Of a DNA stretch of 64,000 nt, positions 50,759 to 59,721 are shown piece by piece (position 1 is the first letter of the stretch; every line of letters begins with the position of its first letter). The notes under the pieces were generated by a model. It was not told the DNA's origin. It saw only the letters and a list, made by a program, of their open reading frames with translations, and did not search any database. Origin of the DNA: Galdieria sulphuraria (taxonomy: Eukaryota; Rhodophyta; Bangiophyceae; Galdieriales; Galdieriaceae); NCBI RefSeq assembly GCF_000341285.1, contig NW_005178465.1:124001-188000 (forward strand). Direction: 5' to 3'. Both the position numbers and the translations under genes were made by a program.

Positions 50759-52186
50759 ATGAAGTTTGCTCATCAATTGGACCGTATCGTAGCAGAGTCT
50801 GACGAAGACTATGCAAAGCAATATGTGTCTTATAGAAACCTCAAGAAGGACTTGAGACGTAAAAACAGGCACTTGAAAAAGCTGTTCTCTCAGCAGTCGT
50901 TCGTGACAGAGGGAGACTTGTCCAATTCTTCTGTAGTTCCTTTCCCTACGAAAGGAAAAGTCGAAAGCTCAAAAATACTTGAAAACAATGGAAGACACTT
51001 TATGTCACCTTTTCATATGGCAACAGAAGTTAATAGCGAATTGACAACCAATCATTCCCAGGAAAGGTTTTCTGGGCCGGAAAAAGCTTTGTCTTCACAA
51101 GTTTCTGGGGACGTTACAGAAGACAACATTGAAGAAATCATCCGCGACCAGAAGAAAAATATTTTGGCTGAGGAAGAGTTTGCTACAAATATTGTCTATA
51201 TCGACCCTAAGGATGCTGCGTTCTTTCATCATTTGGACGAAGAATTAGAAAAAGTAAACCGTTTTTTTCTTCCAAGGGCAAAAGCTCTTCTTGAACGCTA
51301 TGAATATTTAGAGAAACAGGAGTCCAAGTTGAAGCTTTTCTCTTCTTTCAAGACGCTTAAGGAAAAATTGTTCCCTATTCGAACCCAAAAGGTAAAAGAA
51401 GCTTCAGAAGGAAGACTTGAGAGTTCTTCCAATTCCAAAAGTTCTAATGGTTTCGATTGTGCTAGAAACAGTTCTAATGCCGAGAGCACATCATTTGGTT
51501 CTTCATCAACTTCTTTGAACAGGAATGAGAAAGATAATTTTGCCTATATTGATAAGCTCAATTCAACTGTTGAAGTTTACAAAGAGGCATTACGATTGCT
51601 ACAGTATGTGAATGTGAATATCACAGCGTTTCGAAAGATTCTGAAGAAGCACGACAAATTGTGTGAATTGTCGGTTGGGAAACAATATCTACGTTTGAAA
51701 GTAGAGTCACAACCGTTTGTACATTCAGCGTTGGCAAAGACTTTGGAAGAATTGGGCTATCGAGGCTCTATTATTGTTTCTTTGGTTAGGAAACGTCCTT
51801 CGGAGTTGTCTAATATGGAAGAATATCATTGTCCTATTTGTCTTTCTCTTTTATACAAGCCTATGGCACTTCCTTGTGGTCATCGGTTTTGTGGAAAATG
51901 TATAAGTCGTGCTATTTTACTTGACTTTCATTGTCCAGTTTGTCGACACGATTATTCTAGTGGAGTTCGTCTCGAAAGGAAGAAATCTTTGGAGCGTTTT
52001 CTGAGAGAGTCATTTCCAGATGCCTGGCAAAAGAGAAAGGAGGAAGTTCTACAAGATGAGAAAGACCGCGAGAGGATATTGGCAAATACTCAACAAAACA
52101 ATCGACCGCGCGCAACATTATTTGATCCAAGACATGACACGAATAATCACGATCGTGAATATCTAGATACTTGCAGAGTATCATGA
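50759..52186 (+). CDS. SPX-RING ubiquitin ligase, NLA/BAH1-like
   Basis: Single exon, 475 residues from the ATG at 50759. An N-terminal SPX domain starts MKFAHQLDRIVAESDEDYAK with YVSYRNLKKDLRR, is interrupted by a long Ser-rich insert, and resumes with YIDKLNSTVEVYKEALRL and NITAFRKILKKHDKLCE at about residues 290-300. The Lys-rich KILKKHDK helix is the inositol-pyrophosphate binding surface that senses phosphate. A C3HC4 RING follows at about residues 358-398 (CPICLSLLYKPMALPCGHRF, then CPVCR). Plant NLA has this same order and targets phosphate transporters and nitrate-response factors for degradation. A role in phosphate or nitrogen homeostasis is therefore likely. All RING ligands are present. 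Confidence 0.92.
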   Translation: MKFAHQLDRIVAESDEDYAKQYVSYRNLKKDLRRKNRHLKKLFSQQSFVTEGDLSNSSVVPFPTKGKVESSKILENNGRHFMSPFHMATEVNSELTTNHSQERFSGPEKALSSQVSGDVTEDNIEEIIRDQKKNILAEEEFATNIVYIDPKDAAFFHHLDEELEKVNRFFLPRAKALLERYEYLEKQESKLKLFSSFKTLKEKLFPIRTQKVKEASEGRLESSSNSKSSNGFDCARNSSNAESTSFGSSSTSLNRNEKDNFAYIDKLNSTVEVYKEALRLLQYVNVNITAFRKILKKHDKLCELSVGKQYLRLKVESQPFVHSALAKTLEELGYRGSIIVSLVRKRPSELSNMEEYHCPICLSLLYKPMALPCGHRFCGKCISRAILLDFHCPVCRHDYSSGVRLERKKSLERFLRESFPDAWQKRKEEVLQDEKDRERILANTQQNNRPRATLFDPRHDTNNHDREYLDTCRVS

Positions 52187-52500
52187 TTATTTTAATGGTA
52201 TACATGACTGGCATCTATTGATGAATATAATGAAAGAAAGATACGAAATACAATTTATGTTCCAAACTATTCTTTTGTTAAAGTTATTTTGAACTTGTCC
52301 ATTTGCATTGGTTTTGTGTATTGCAATGTCATTATTCAGATAGACAGATGGCTTGTAACTTAGAAAGCCATATCAGAGCAATATCTACAATTGGAACTAA
52401 GAATAGAAATGAAAGCCACGTGTCATGAATTCTTCTTCCACTATTGAGTCTTTCAACCCCAACACGTATAGTAATTTATTGACTCTCAAGTATTTGGAAT
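52187..52500. other. Convergent intergenic gap
   Basis: About 310 bases between the converging SPX-RING and HflX genes. It should hold both 3' ends; no distinct feature seen. Confidence 0.5.
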
Positions 52501-54147
52501 TTACAAAGAATATGTTGTATTTCCAGACGCTCCTTGATGATGACGTCCCTTTGCTAATCTTTTCCATTCTTTTTCGTCTTCAAGTTGCCTCATATCGATG
52601 TTGTTCTTATCGTTGGAATGCACAGGAACAAAGTATAAAGACTCTTGATCCTCCGTAACACGATATTCTGCAAGAAGTAAAGCAACATTATCAGTTGAGC
52701 GACCAAGAATATATATGCCATCTGGTCTATAGTCTTCAACATCCAAAATGCTATACTGATGAATACGAGGCAATAGATCACATCTATTGTACGGTATTAA
52801 AGCTTCAATTGGTACTAGTAAAGAACTAAGGGTTTCTCCTAGAATATATACAAGGTCTTGAAGACCTTCACCAGTAGCTGCCGAAACAGCGACATGTTTA
52901 TCTATCTGAGCAGCCTTCAAACGGATAGAACCGGTGTTGCCTTGAAAACGGTCAATTTTGTTCCAAACAGTTATCATACTCTTTTCAGCTGCACCAATCT
53001 CTCGTAAAACTTCCATTACAGCTTTCTGTTGGGACTCAGAAGAAGGAGATGATATATCTACCACATGTAAGAGAATATCCGCAGCAGCTATTTCTTCTAA
53101 TGTGGCGCGAAATGCAGCGACTAGAGTAGTGGGAAGCTTCTGAATAAAGCCAACAGTATCTGTCATAAGAATGTCTGGATGAACATGAAGTCCAGGTAAT
53201 CGACATCTACGAGTAGTTGGGTCTAAAGTGGCAAATAAACTATCTTGTACCAAAACTCCAGCATTGGTTAAAGCATTTAACAATGTACTCTTTCCGGCAT
53301 TGGTATATCCCACAAGAGAAACTACAGGAACTTCAAATTGCCTTCTTTTCTTTCGTTGCCTCGCTCGGTGCGAACGAACGTCTTCCAACTCACCTTTAAG
53401 CTGTGAAATACGGCTACTAAGTAGTCGTCTATCGGATTCGATCTGAGTCTCTCCTGGGCCACGGAGTCCAACACCACCAGCACCCGACTGTCTTTCTAGA
53501 TGGGTCCACAACCTTGTGAGTCTAGGTAGACGATACTGATTCAAGGCTAACTCCACTTGAAGTTTTCCCTCTCTCGTCTTTGCATGCTGTGCAAAGATAT
53601 CCAAAATCAACGCAGTTCTATCCAAAACATTGACTACTTGCTTGTCTTTTGCTAATTTGCGCTCCAAATTCTTCTGTTGTGAAGGTGAAAGCTCACAGTC
53701 AAATACCACAGTATTGCATTCATAGCAAACTAGTAGGCTTCTAATTTCACTAACCTTTCCAGAGCCCACAAAAGTTACGGGATTGGGAGTTTCCAGTCTC
53801 TGATATGTCGTTGCCAATACTTCAAGTCCTGCTGTGTGACATAACTCTTGTAACTCTGACATGGTTTCTTCTAAGCTGAAACTACTCGCTTCTAAAAGGC
53901 AATCAACTCCGACTATGACACAACTTTGTAGTTTCCTTTCTCCAACAGTAGTCAACGAACACCTCCAGTCCAGTCCTGTGAGCTCAGTGTTGACCTTTCG
54001 TATTGTTACACTGTTCCTCCTCCAAAAACAATTTTTCTTATGTCTACAGGTTAATAAACTTAAACACAACTTTTTTTGAAACTTCAACAAAGGGTTTCTA
54101 CACGAAACTGAAGGGTCAATAAAGCTGACTACATAACTAGCAAACAT
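52501..54147 (-). CDS. HflX/GTPBP6-like ribosome-associated GTPase
   Basis: Single exon, 548 residues. The first 55 or so are basic and hydroxylated, consistent with a plastid or mitochondrial transit peptide. The HflX N-domain follows (ELCHTAGLEVLATTYQR, FVGSGKVSEIRSLL), then the signature GVGLRGPGETQIESDRR and a helical linker. The GTPase domain has G1 GYTNAGKST at about 280-288, G3 DTVGF at about 328, and G4 NKID at about 395. Bacterial HflX and mitochondrial GTPBP6 split stalled ribosomes, so an organellar ribosome rescue or assembly role is likely. All nucleotide-binding motifs are complete. It follows the PEN-2 gene on the same strand by 133 bases. Confidence 0.93.
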   Translation of the reverse strand: MFASYVVSFIDPSVSCRNPLLKFQKKLCLSLLTCRHKKNCFWRRNSVTIRKVNTELTGLDWRCSLTTVGERKLQSCVIVGVDCLLEASSFSLEETMSELQELCHTAGLEVLATTYQRLETPNPVTFVGSGKVSEIRSLLVCYECNTVVFDCELSPSQQKNLERKLAKDKQVVNVLDRTALILDIFAQHAKTREGKLQVELALNQYRLPRLTRLWTHLERQSGAGGVGLRGPGETQIESDRRLLSSRISQLKGELEDVRSHRARQRKKRRQFEVPVVSLVGYTNAGKSTLLNALTNAGVLVQDSLFATLDPTTRRCRLPGLHVHPDILMTDTVGFIQKLPTTLVAAFRATLEEIAAADILLHVVDISSPSSESQQKAVMEVLREIGAAEKSMITVWNKIDRFQGNTGSIRLKAAQIDKHVAVSAATGEGLQDLVYILGETLSSLLVPIEALIPYNRCDLLPRIHQYSILDVEDYRPDGIYILGRSTDNVALLLAEYRVTEDQESLYFVPVHSNDKNNIDMRQLEDEKEWKRLAKGRHHQGASGNTTYSL

Positions 54148-54193
54148 TTTATTCTGTTGAAATCAATTGCCAAAAAAGTAAATAGCAAAATGT

Positions 54194-54212
54194 TATATAT
54201 ATATATATATAT
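54194..54212. repeat. (TA)n microsatellite
   Basis: Alternating TA run of about 19 bases between the HflX and PEN-2 genes, in the PEN-2 3' region. Simple sequence repeat. Confidence 0.85.
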
Positions 54213-54280
54213 TGAGTATTGAGTCTGCAGAAATACATACTGTCCAACTGAAAACTTTGTCAAGTAGTGTAAAAAAGATT

Positions 54281-54644
54281 TCAGAAAATCTCTATTGTTT
54301 GCGGTCCTCCATTCCATATTCTCAAAAATATTAGCCAAACTAGAAATAAACTAGACACAATAACTAAAGCCAATTTACTCTTTCGGATATCTAAACGATA
54401 AAAAGACCAAGGAAAGTACATAGAAACCCAAAAGTAAGTTAATAACCATCTAACCTTGCTTCACACTTGAACCCAGGTTGAGCTTAACAACAATACCATG
54501 TCGGAAAAATAGAACATGAAAAAGCCATAATACAGGAAGTCCCAAATATCCACATAAATACAAACGCCTACTTATACCAACATATTTTCTTTCCACTACT
54601 TCCTGTCGGCCACTTGAGTTTAGTATTTCCAACCCAGTCGACAT
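54281..54644 (-). CDS. Gamma-secretase subunit PEN-2 (two exons)
   Basis: Exons 54644-54455 and 54390-54281 join in phase across a 64-base GT-AG intron; product of 99 residues (animal PEN-2 is 101). After a polar start, ISRRLYLCGYLGLPVLWLFH matches the first membrane region of PEN-2 (R-YylGG---LP-LWL-N), and VKQDIRKSKLALVIVSSLFL followed by VWLIFLRIW matches the second (IK-YV-rSavG---w---l--W---f). PEN-2 activates presenilin in the intramembrane protease gamma-secretase. The other subunits are not in the window. The C-terminal tail is shorter than in animals. It diverges from the ABHD11-like gene with 36 bases between start codons. Confidence 0.8.
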
Positions 54645-54680
54645 AACTGAGAATTATACGCAAATGAATCTTTATAAAAG

Positions 54681-55824
54681 ATGTTTTGGAGAACTCCTAA
54701 GGACTGGATTCGTTTATCTGTAAGCAGACAAATAAGGTTTCGACAACTGCAAACAACTAAGAAATATCAAAATAACTCTGAAGCATTATCAACTCCAGAA
54801 AAGAAAGGAGGAGGCTGCGTTGTTCCACTATCTTATTACAAGTTGGAACCAAAGAAGGCTTTCAGTCAGTTGGGAGTCGAAGCAGGAAAGCCTCCTCCTT
54901 TGATAGTTCTTCACGGTATATTAGCCTCAGGAAATACTTATCGTTCCGTTTTAAAAAGAGAAGACTTTGGTAAGTTATTTGTGTTCCTTTGTGACTTGTT
55001 CAGATTGATTCTTTTAAAGTACCAGAGAGAGAAATATATGCCGTGGATCTAAGGAACCACGGAGCCAGTCCTCATGTACAGGAAATGGCTTATGAAGCAA
55101 TGGTTAAAGACGTCAAATGTTTTCTTGAGGATAACGGAATTTCCAAGGCCTGTATTTTGGGTCACAGTATGGGTGGAAAAGTAAGGTACTTTTAGCATGA
55201 ATGATGCCGACGTCTAAAGCACTCTCAATTAGGTAGGTATGCAATTTGCACTGGAGAATCCAGATTGGGTTTCTGAACTAGTGGTGGTGGATATTGCTCC
55301 GGTGACCTATCAACAAGAATCAATGGATAAGAATCTTCCAACAGAAGCAGTTTATGCAATGGCAAGGACAAAGCCTCACCAGTGTAAATCTAGAAGGTAA
55401 TAAGTAGTTTTACTTTAAATTGAATAACTGGAAACATTGCTCTAGTGAAATTGACACTGCTTTGGAGCAACAAGGACTTACTAACGAGAGAGTACGACAG
55501 TTTGTGTTAACCAATCTTATTCCCGACGATGAAAAGCCAGGCTACTACAAGTGGCGAGTCAATCTTCACTCTTTGGTTGATTCAATGGAAGCCATGTTGA
55601 GCTTTCCATCTATACCAGCTGAACGAGTATTCCGCGGACCAACTTTATTTGTACGGGGAGAAAACTCGCCTTATATTCAGCCAAATATTCACGAAACTAC
55701 AATCCGTAAATATTTTGTGAACGCTGTGATAAAGACTATTCCTCATACAGGTCATTGGCTGATCTCAGAAGAACCAGACCAGTTTACTCGTTTAGTGAAC
55801 GAATTTCTCTCTTTGCAAAAATAA
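54681..55824 (+). CDS. ABHD11-like alpha/beta hydrolase (four exons)
   Basis: Exons 54681-54969, 55020-55180, 55233-55396 and 55446-55824; introns of about 50 bases, consistent phases; 330 residues. The first 40 residues are basic with few acids (SVSRQIRFRQLQTTKKYQ), fitting a mitochondrial transit peptide. The hydrolase starts PPPLIVLHGILASGNTYRS (oxyanion HG), then VDLRNHGASPH, ILGHSMGGKVGMQFAL with the nucleophile Ser near residue 145, and IPHTGHWLISEEP with the catalytic His. The order and the LRNHG-S-H motif match ABHD11 and yeast Imo32/Eat1-type proteins. Mammalian ABHD11 protects mitochondrial 2-oxoglutarate dehydrogenase; whether that holds here is unknown. Confidence 0.88.
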
Positions 55825-55858
55825 AAAGAAACATCGATAGTACGAAAAAGGAATCATT

Positions 55859-56725
55859 CTACTCCAAAAAGTCGATATCTTCAGCTTCTTTACTGAATGA
55901 AGGTTTTTGCCGTTTTTGCTTTCCAAGTTGCTGTAACTTTTCTTCCATTTCTTTGTTTATATCGCGTAAGAAATATATTCGATGTTTTCCTTTTTTAGAA
56001 ACTTGCTGCGCCTTCAAACTTTCCAATCTTTCTTCTTCTGTTGGAATGCTTTTCGTTGTTTCCTCCATTCCACTTCCACAACATGAAATACAACGCTCCC
56101 TTCTTAAGCCTCCACAAACTGGACAATAATATAAGTCACCCCAAACTCTCCGAGGAAGGACTACTTCAATCTGTCGATATCTTATTCGAAAATTATTTCC
56201 TGGACCAAATCTTACAAAACCTTGACCATGACAATATTCACAAGTCATCATTCCAATACCTTCACAACGTTCACATAGAAGAGTATTCTTTGATTTATTC
56301 GTAAAAGGCTTCATCCACGAAAACTGTGACTTTGAATACTTTACTTGTGAGTGAATTTCTTCAAGGGCATATTCCACAGCGTGCTTCCAACTGCTCTCGT
56401 CTGCTGGCAACTCTGTCAGCTCCTTCTCTTCTAATAGTGGGTCAGAAAATACTTCACCAAGATCTACAGGAATATCATTCAAGCCTACACCTCGTCTATG
56501 GGAACCCAAGCCTGAACTGATTGGACTTGTCAGTTCTTCCATTGGATGCTTTGACGAGTTCCAATTATCTACAAAGTCCCCAGAGCTCAGACTTTTCCTT
56601 GTCGATTTTTTGCTGCGTTTTGGTATACGACTCGATTTGGCTTTTGAGGAGTCCTTTGAATCACCTCCCTTTGCTACAAGGGTCCAACAGTTACGACTCA
56701 CGTGAGCACTGAAGGTAAACGCCAT
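55859..56725 (-). CDS. Plastid-type DnaJ-like zinc-finger protein
   Basis: Single exon, 288 residues from the ATG at 56725. An ATG at 56848 would add 41 residues, but it would overlap the start of the divergent VPS52 gene, so the shorter form is preferred. The N-terminus (MAFTFSAHVSRNCWTLVAKG, followed by a Lys/Ser-rich run) looks like a plastid transit peptide. The C-terminal half has four CxxC-type units: CERCEGIGMMTCEYCHGQG and YYCPVCGGLRRERCISCCGS, the CxxCxGxG zinc-binding pattern of DnaJ. There is no J domain. Plant relatives of this layout (BSD2, PSA2, LQY1 types) assist Rubisco or photosystem assembly. The end is basic and helical. Confidence 0.75.
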   Translation of the reverse strand: MAFTFSAHVSRNCWTLVAKGGDSKDSSKAKSSRIPKRSKKSTRKSLSSGDFVDNWNSSKHPMEELTSPISSGLGSHRRGVGLNDIPVDLGEVFSDPLLEEKELTELPADESSWKHAVEYALEEIHSQVKYSKSQFSWMKPFTNKSKNTLLCERCEGIGMMTCEYCHGQGFVRFGPGNNFRIRYRQIEVVLPRRVWGDLYYCPVCGGLRRERCISCCGSGMEETTKSIPTEEERLESLKAQQVSKKGKHRIYFLRDINKEMEEKLQQLGKQKRQKPSFSKEAEDIDFLE

Positions 56726-56846
56726 CCTCCTTGTGAAGTAAATATTCCAATTCAAAAGATGTTTACTCAAAAGTGCTTTTTTACAATTAAAATGTGCTTT
56801 GTAGTCGTCTGAATAGTGTTTTCCAATCGAGTGAAAAACGAACGAC

Positions 56847-59205
56847 ATGAAATTGAATAAAATGGATCAGACTGAGCAGATGGAGACTTTACGTACGTTC
56901 ACTGTTTCTTTGTTTATCCTTGTTATTAACCAGACTTAGCTCAAGTTCCTTTTTTTACTCAAGAAGATTGGGAAGCAATTGAAGGTCTTTTAGTACAGAG
57001 CCCAACAGCAGAGTCACTTTCTTCAGTCGAAGATAGAAAGGGTGAGTTCAACGGCAAGGATATCCCAGCTAGTTCGGTGACTGTAACTGCACCAAATACC
57101 GTGAATAGTTTATTAGAAACAATAAAAAGTGGAAATGGCGTTAGTGATGCCTTTGAAGTCGTTCAGAATTGTCTCCGGGAAGCAGAGTCAAGCTGTGTGG
57201 AGGAATATGTGAGCGAAGGAAATAAAGTTGTCAAACTTCGTGATCAAGTCTTGCAGTGCGACACAGACTTGAACGAAATAGAGCAGAAGATAACTTATTG
57301 GTCCAGTCGTTTAGCTCTCTTATCGAGGACTACCCAAGAATACTACGAAGAAGCTATCTTAATGAACGAGCGTTTGTTACGCGAAAAGCAGTCACACGGG
57401 ACTATTTTGCAATTCTTAGAAAACGCTACGTTATCTTCGGAATTAGTTTCAGGAATAATAGAATTGGACCCCTCTAACAAACAATTCGTTCAGTATCTAA
57501 TTGAACTTCAAGAAAAGGTTTATTTTCTCTCAAAACCTGAAACTCGGGAGTGTGCGGTGATCAAGGATATTCAACCATTTACACAAAAAATGATAAGTCG
57601 CGCGAGTGAGAAGGTAAAAGATCATTTGCAGTCAAAGATACAAATGCTGCAGAGTCCGAACACCAACGTACAAATTATTCAGCAAAATGTTTTGTTGAAG
57701 CAAAAAGAGTTTTTCAGATTTCTTCGTCAGTGTTCTCCAAAGATATATAAGGAAATAGAAAATTCATATGTATCTGTAATATCTGGAATCTATCAAAGCC
57801 TATTTAGGAAGTACACGGACGGATTATTAGCATTGAAGCAGGAAGTGAATCTCAAAGGAGAGAATTTAATCGATGGAAGCTGGTTTGGTCCAAACTTTGG
57901 AGGTTCCTTTGTTTCAACAAGCAGCACTGGTGCATTTGTATTGGGGAACCGTATAGAGTCGTTGCGTAAATTGGAAGAACCGGCAGTCGTTTTAGCCATT
58001 GCCAAAGAACGTCGTCGAAGGTGAGTGACAAGTTGTTCTTTTCGTGTAGTTATTGAAGCCTTCCAAAATAGGTTGTTTATAGAAGAGATATTTCGATGTT
58101 TGATTAAGCTGTTAGTTGACACTTGCACATCCGAATTTCTTTTTGCGTTGGAAACTTTTGGCCCAGAATCTGACATGCTCGTTTTTCAGATACTTAGAGA
58201 TGTCTTTGCGTTATGCTTTGGTACATTTGAAAGACAATTAACATCAACTTTTGACCTTTTTGGCTGTTTACTCATCATGAAACAGAATGAATTGTTTCGG
58301 AATGTCATGGCGACTCGTGAGATTTCTTTGATGGATGACTTTTTTGTAAAAATGGATATCTTGGTAAAGCCTCGTTTCCAAGAACTGATACAACAAAGCA
58401 TACAAAATGTTGCACAAGCATCATCCAAGCCGCTATTTCCTGGTCAAGTAAGGAGATTTCAATTTTCTTTTTTTTTCCTTCATTTATTCTGTTCTAGGAA
58501 GACGTGTCTCCTTTAGCACTTACTAGACGCTATGTAGAATATGCTTCAGGACTTATTCAAGTTATGGTTGAGATGAGCACCAGTGACAAGATGCTGGAAG
58601 AAAATATCAAACGACTACGAATGGAATATGTGAGTTTATTGAACAGAATAGGAAATCATTATTCTAGAAAGAAGTCTCGGTCATTGTTTGTAGTAAATAA
58701 TTTAGATCTAATATGTCTCGTCTTGGAAGAACGGAAGCTGGAACACACGGAAGAATATTCTTTTTATGAATCCATTTTATCCAAGCAGATAAGCACAATT
58801 GTAGAGTTGGAACTGGAAGAGCATTTTTCTGATTTTATGGTATTATTCAAGTGAGTTGGTTATTTGTAGAATGATTTCTTTATTTGTTCAATCTCTTTTT
58901 TTAGTCGGTATTCCAAAGATCATTCAATAATGGATAACAATGGTGAGTCACAATTCAAGAAAATTTTGAAAGAATTCTCGTCAAACTGGAAGACCAGTTT
59001 GGAACACATTCGAGACAATACATTGGATAATTTTCCGAACTTTGAAAGAGGAAAGGATGTAAGAAAGAAGACTATGACTAGACTATTAACGTGCTATCGA
59101 GAAATTTATCAAGCTATCGAAGAAAAGCATAACTCATCGTATAGTGCTTTACCTAGTGTTAACAGTTTGATTCATGAGATTCGAAAATATGTTGAGAATT
59201 TTTGA
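56847..59205 (+). CDS. VPS52: VPS52, GARP/EARP tethering complex subunit (five exons)
   Basis: Exons 56847-56892, 56934-58020, 58072-58447, 58498-58850 and 58905-59205; introns of 41-54 bases with consistent phases; 720 residues (human VPS52 is 723). Core stretches match VPS52: VKLRDQVLQCDTDLNEIEQK, DIQPFTQKMISRASEKVKDH, QIIQQNVLLKQKEFFRFL, IYQSLFRKYTDG, KLLVDTCTSEFLF, LTRRYVEYASGLI, and the end HEIRKYVENF. GARP tethers endosome-derived vesicles at the Golgi. The start at 56847 is followed by a second in-frame ATG at 56862, and which is used is open. Confidence 0.93.
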
Positions 59206-59721
59206 AGACTCGATGCTTTGGTATTACTCAACATAACAGTTCCTATTCTTGACCGTGTAATTTCATCTATTACTCTTCATTATCAATCTTTTTCCAACTT
59301 GTTGACTGTTCGACTGCTTCTCAGTCTTTTTTTGAGGGAAGAGGATGCAGGGCTTCACTACTACCTCTTTGCTGAAGCCAGGCGTAAGCTCCGCTACTCA
59401 CAAGTAAGTGTAATATTTAGCTTCTCTTCAAGCCTTAGTTGTGTAAAGTGTTTTGAGAATAGTCTTGTTTTTGTTGCTACTTCTTCTATTTGTTTGTATT
59501 CTGTTGGGTATTAACCAACCCCATTCGACCGTGTTGTTCTTCTTGGCGTTGGGACTAACTTTGTCCTACTTGTGGTAAGATAGTGAAAGCAAATATTGAC
59601 ATAATAGAAACTTTTATGGAACAAGGTTTATGTCCTTGAAGGCTTAAAATAAAACAGATATTAAAGGCGTTGACTGTTGAGGAGTTATCTTTCTACAACT
59701 GTAGTTGCAGCTTAAGAAGCT
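59206..59721. other. Convergent gap between VPS52 and RAPTOR with one unexplained frame
   Basis: About 515 bases. A plus-strand frame from about 59209 to 59402 reads LDALVLLNITVPILDRVISS, then EDAGLHYYLFAEARRKLRY, and meets a gtaag donor. It has no ATG, and VPS52 already ends at its usual C-terminus upstream. It might be an exon of a small gene or an alternative 3' part of VPS52. Nothing else is seen. Confidence 0.3.

Noticed and set aside
56726-56848. Longer N-terminus for the DnaJ-like protein from the ATG at 56848
   Set aside because: It would overlap the start codon of the divergent VPS52 gene, and the internal ATG at 56725 begins a better transit peptide.
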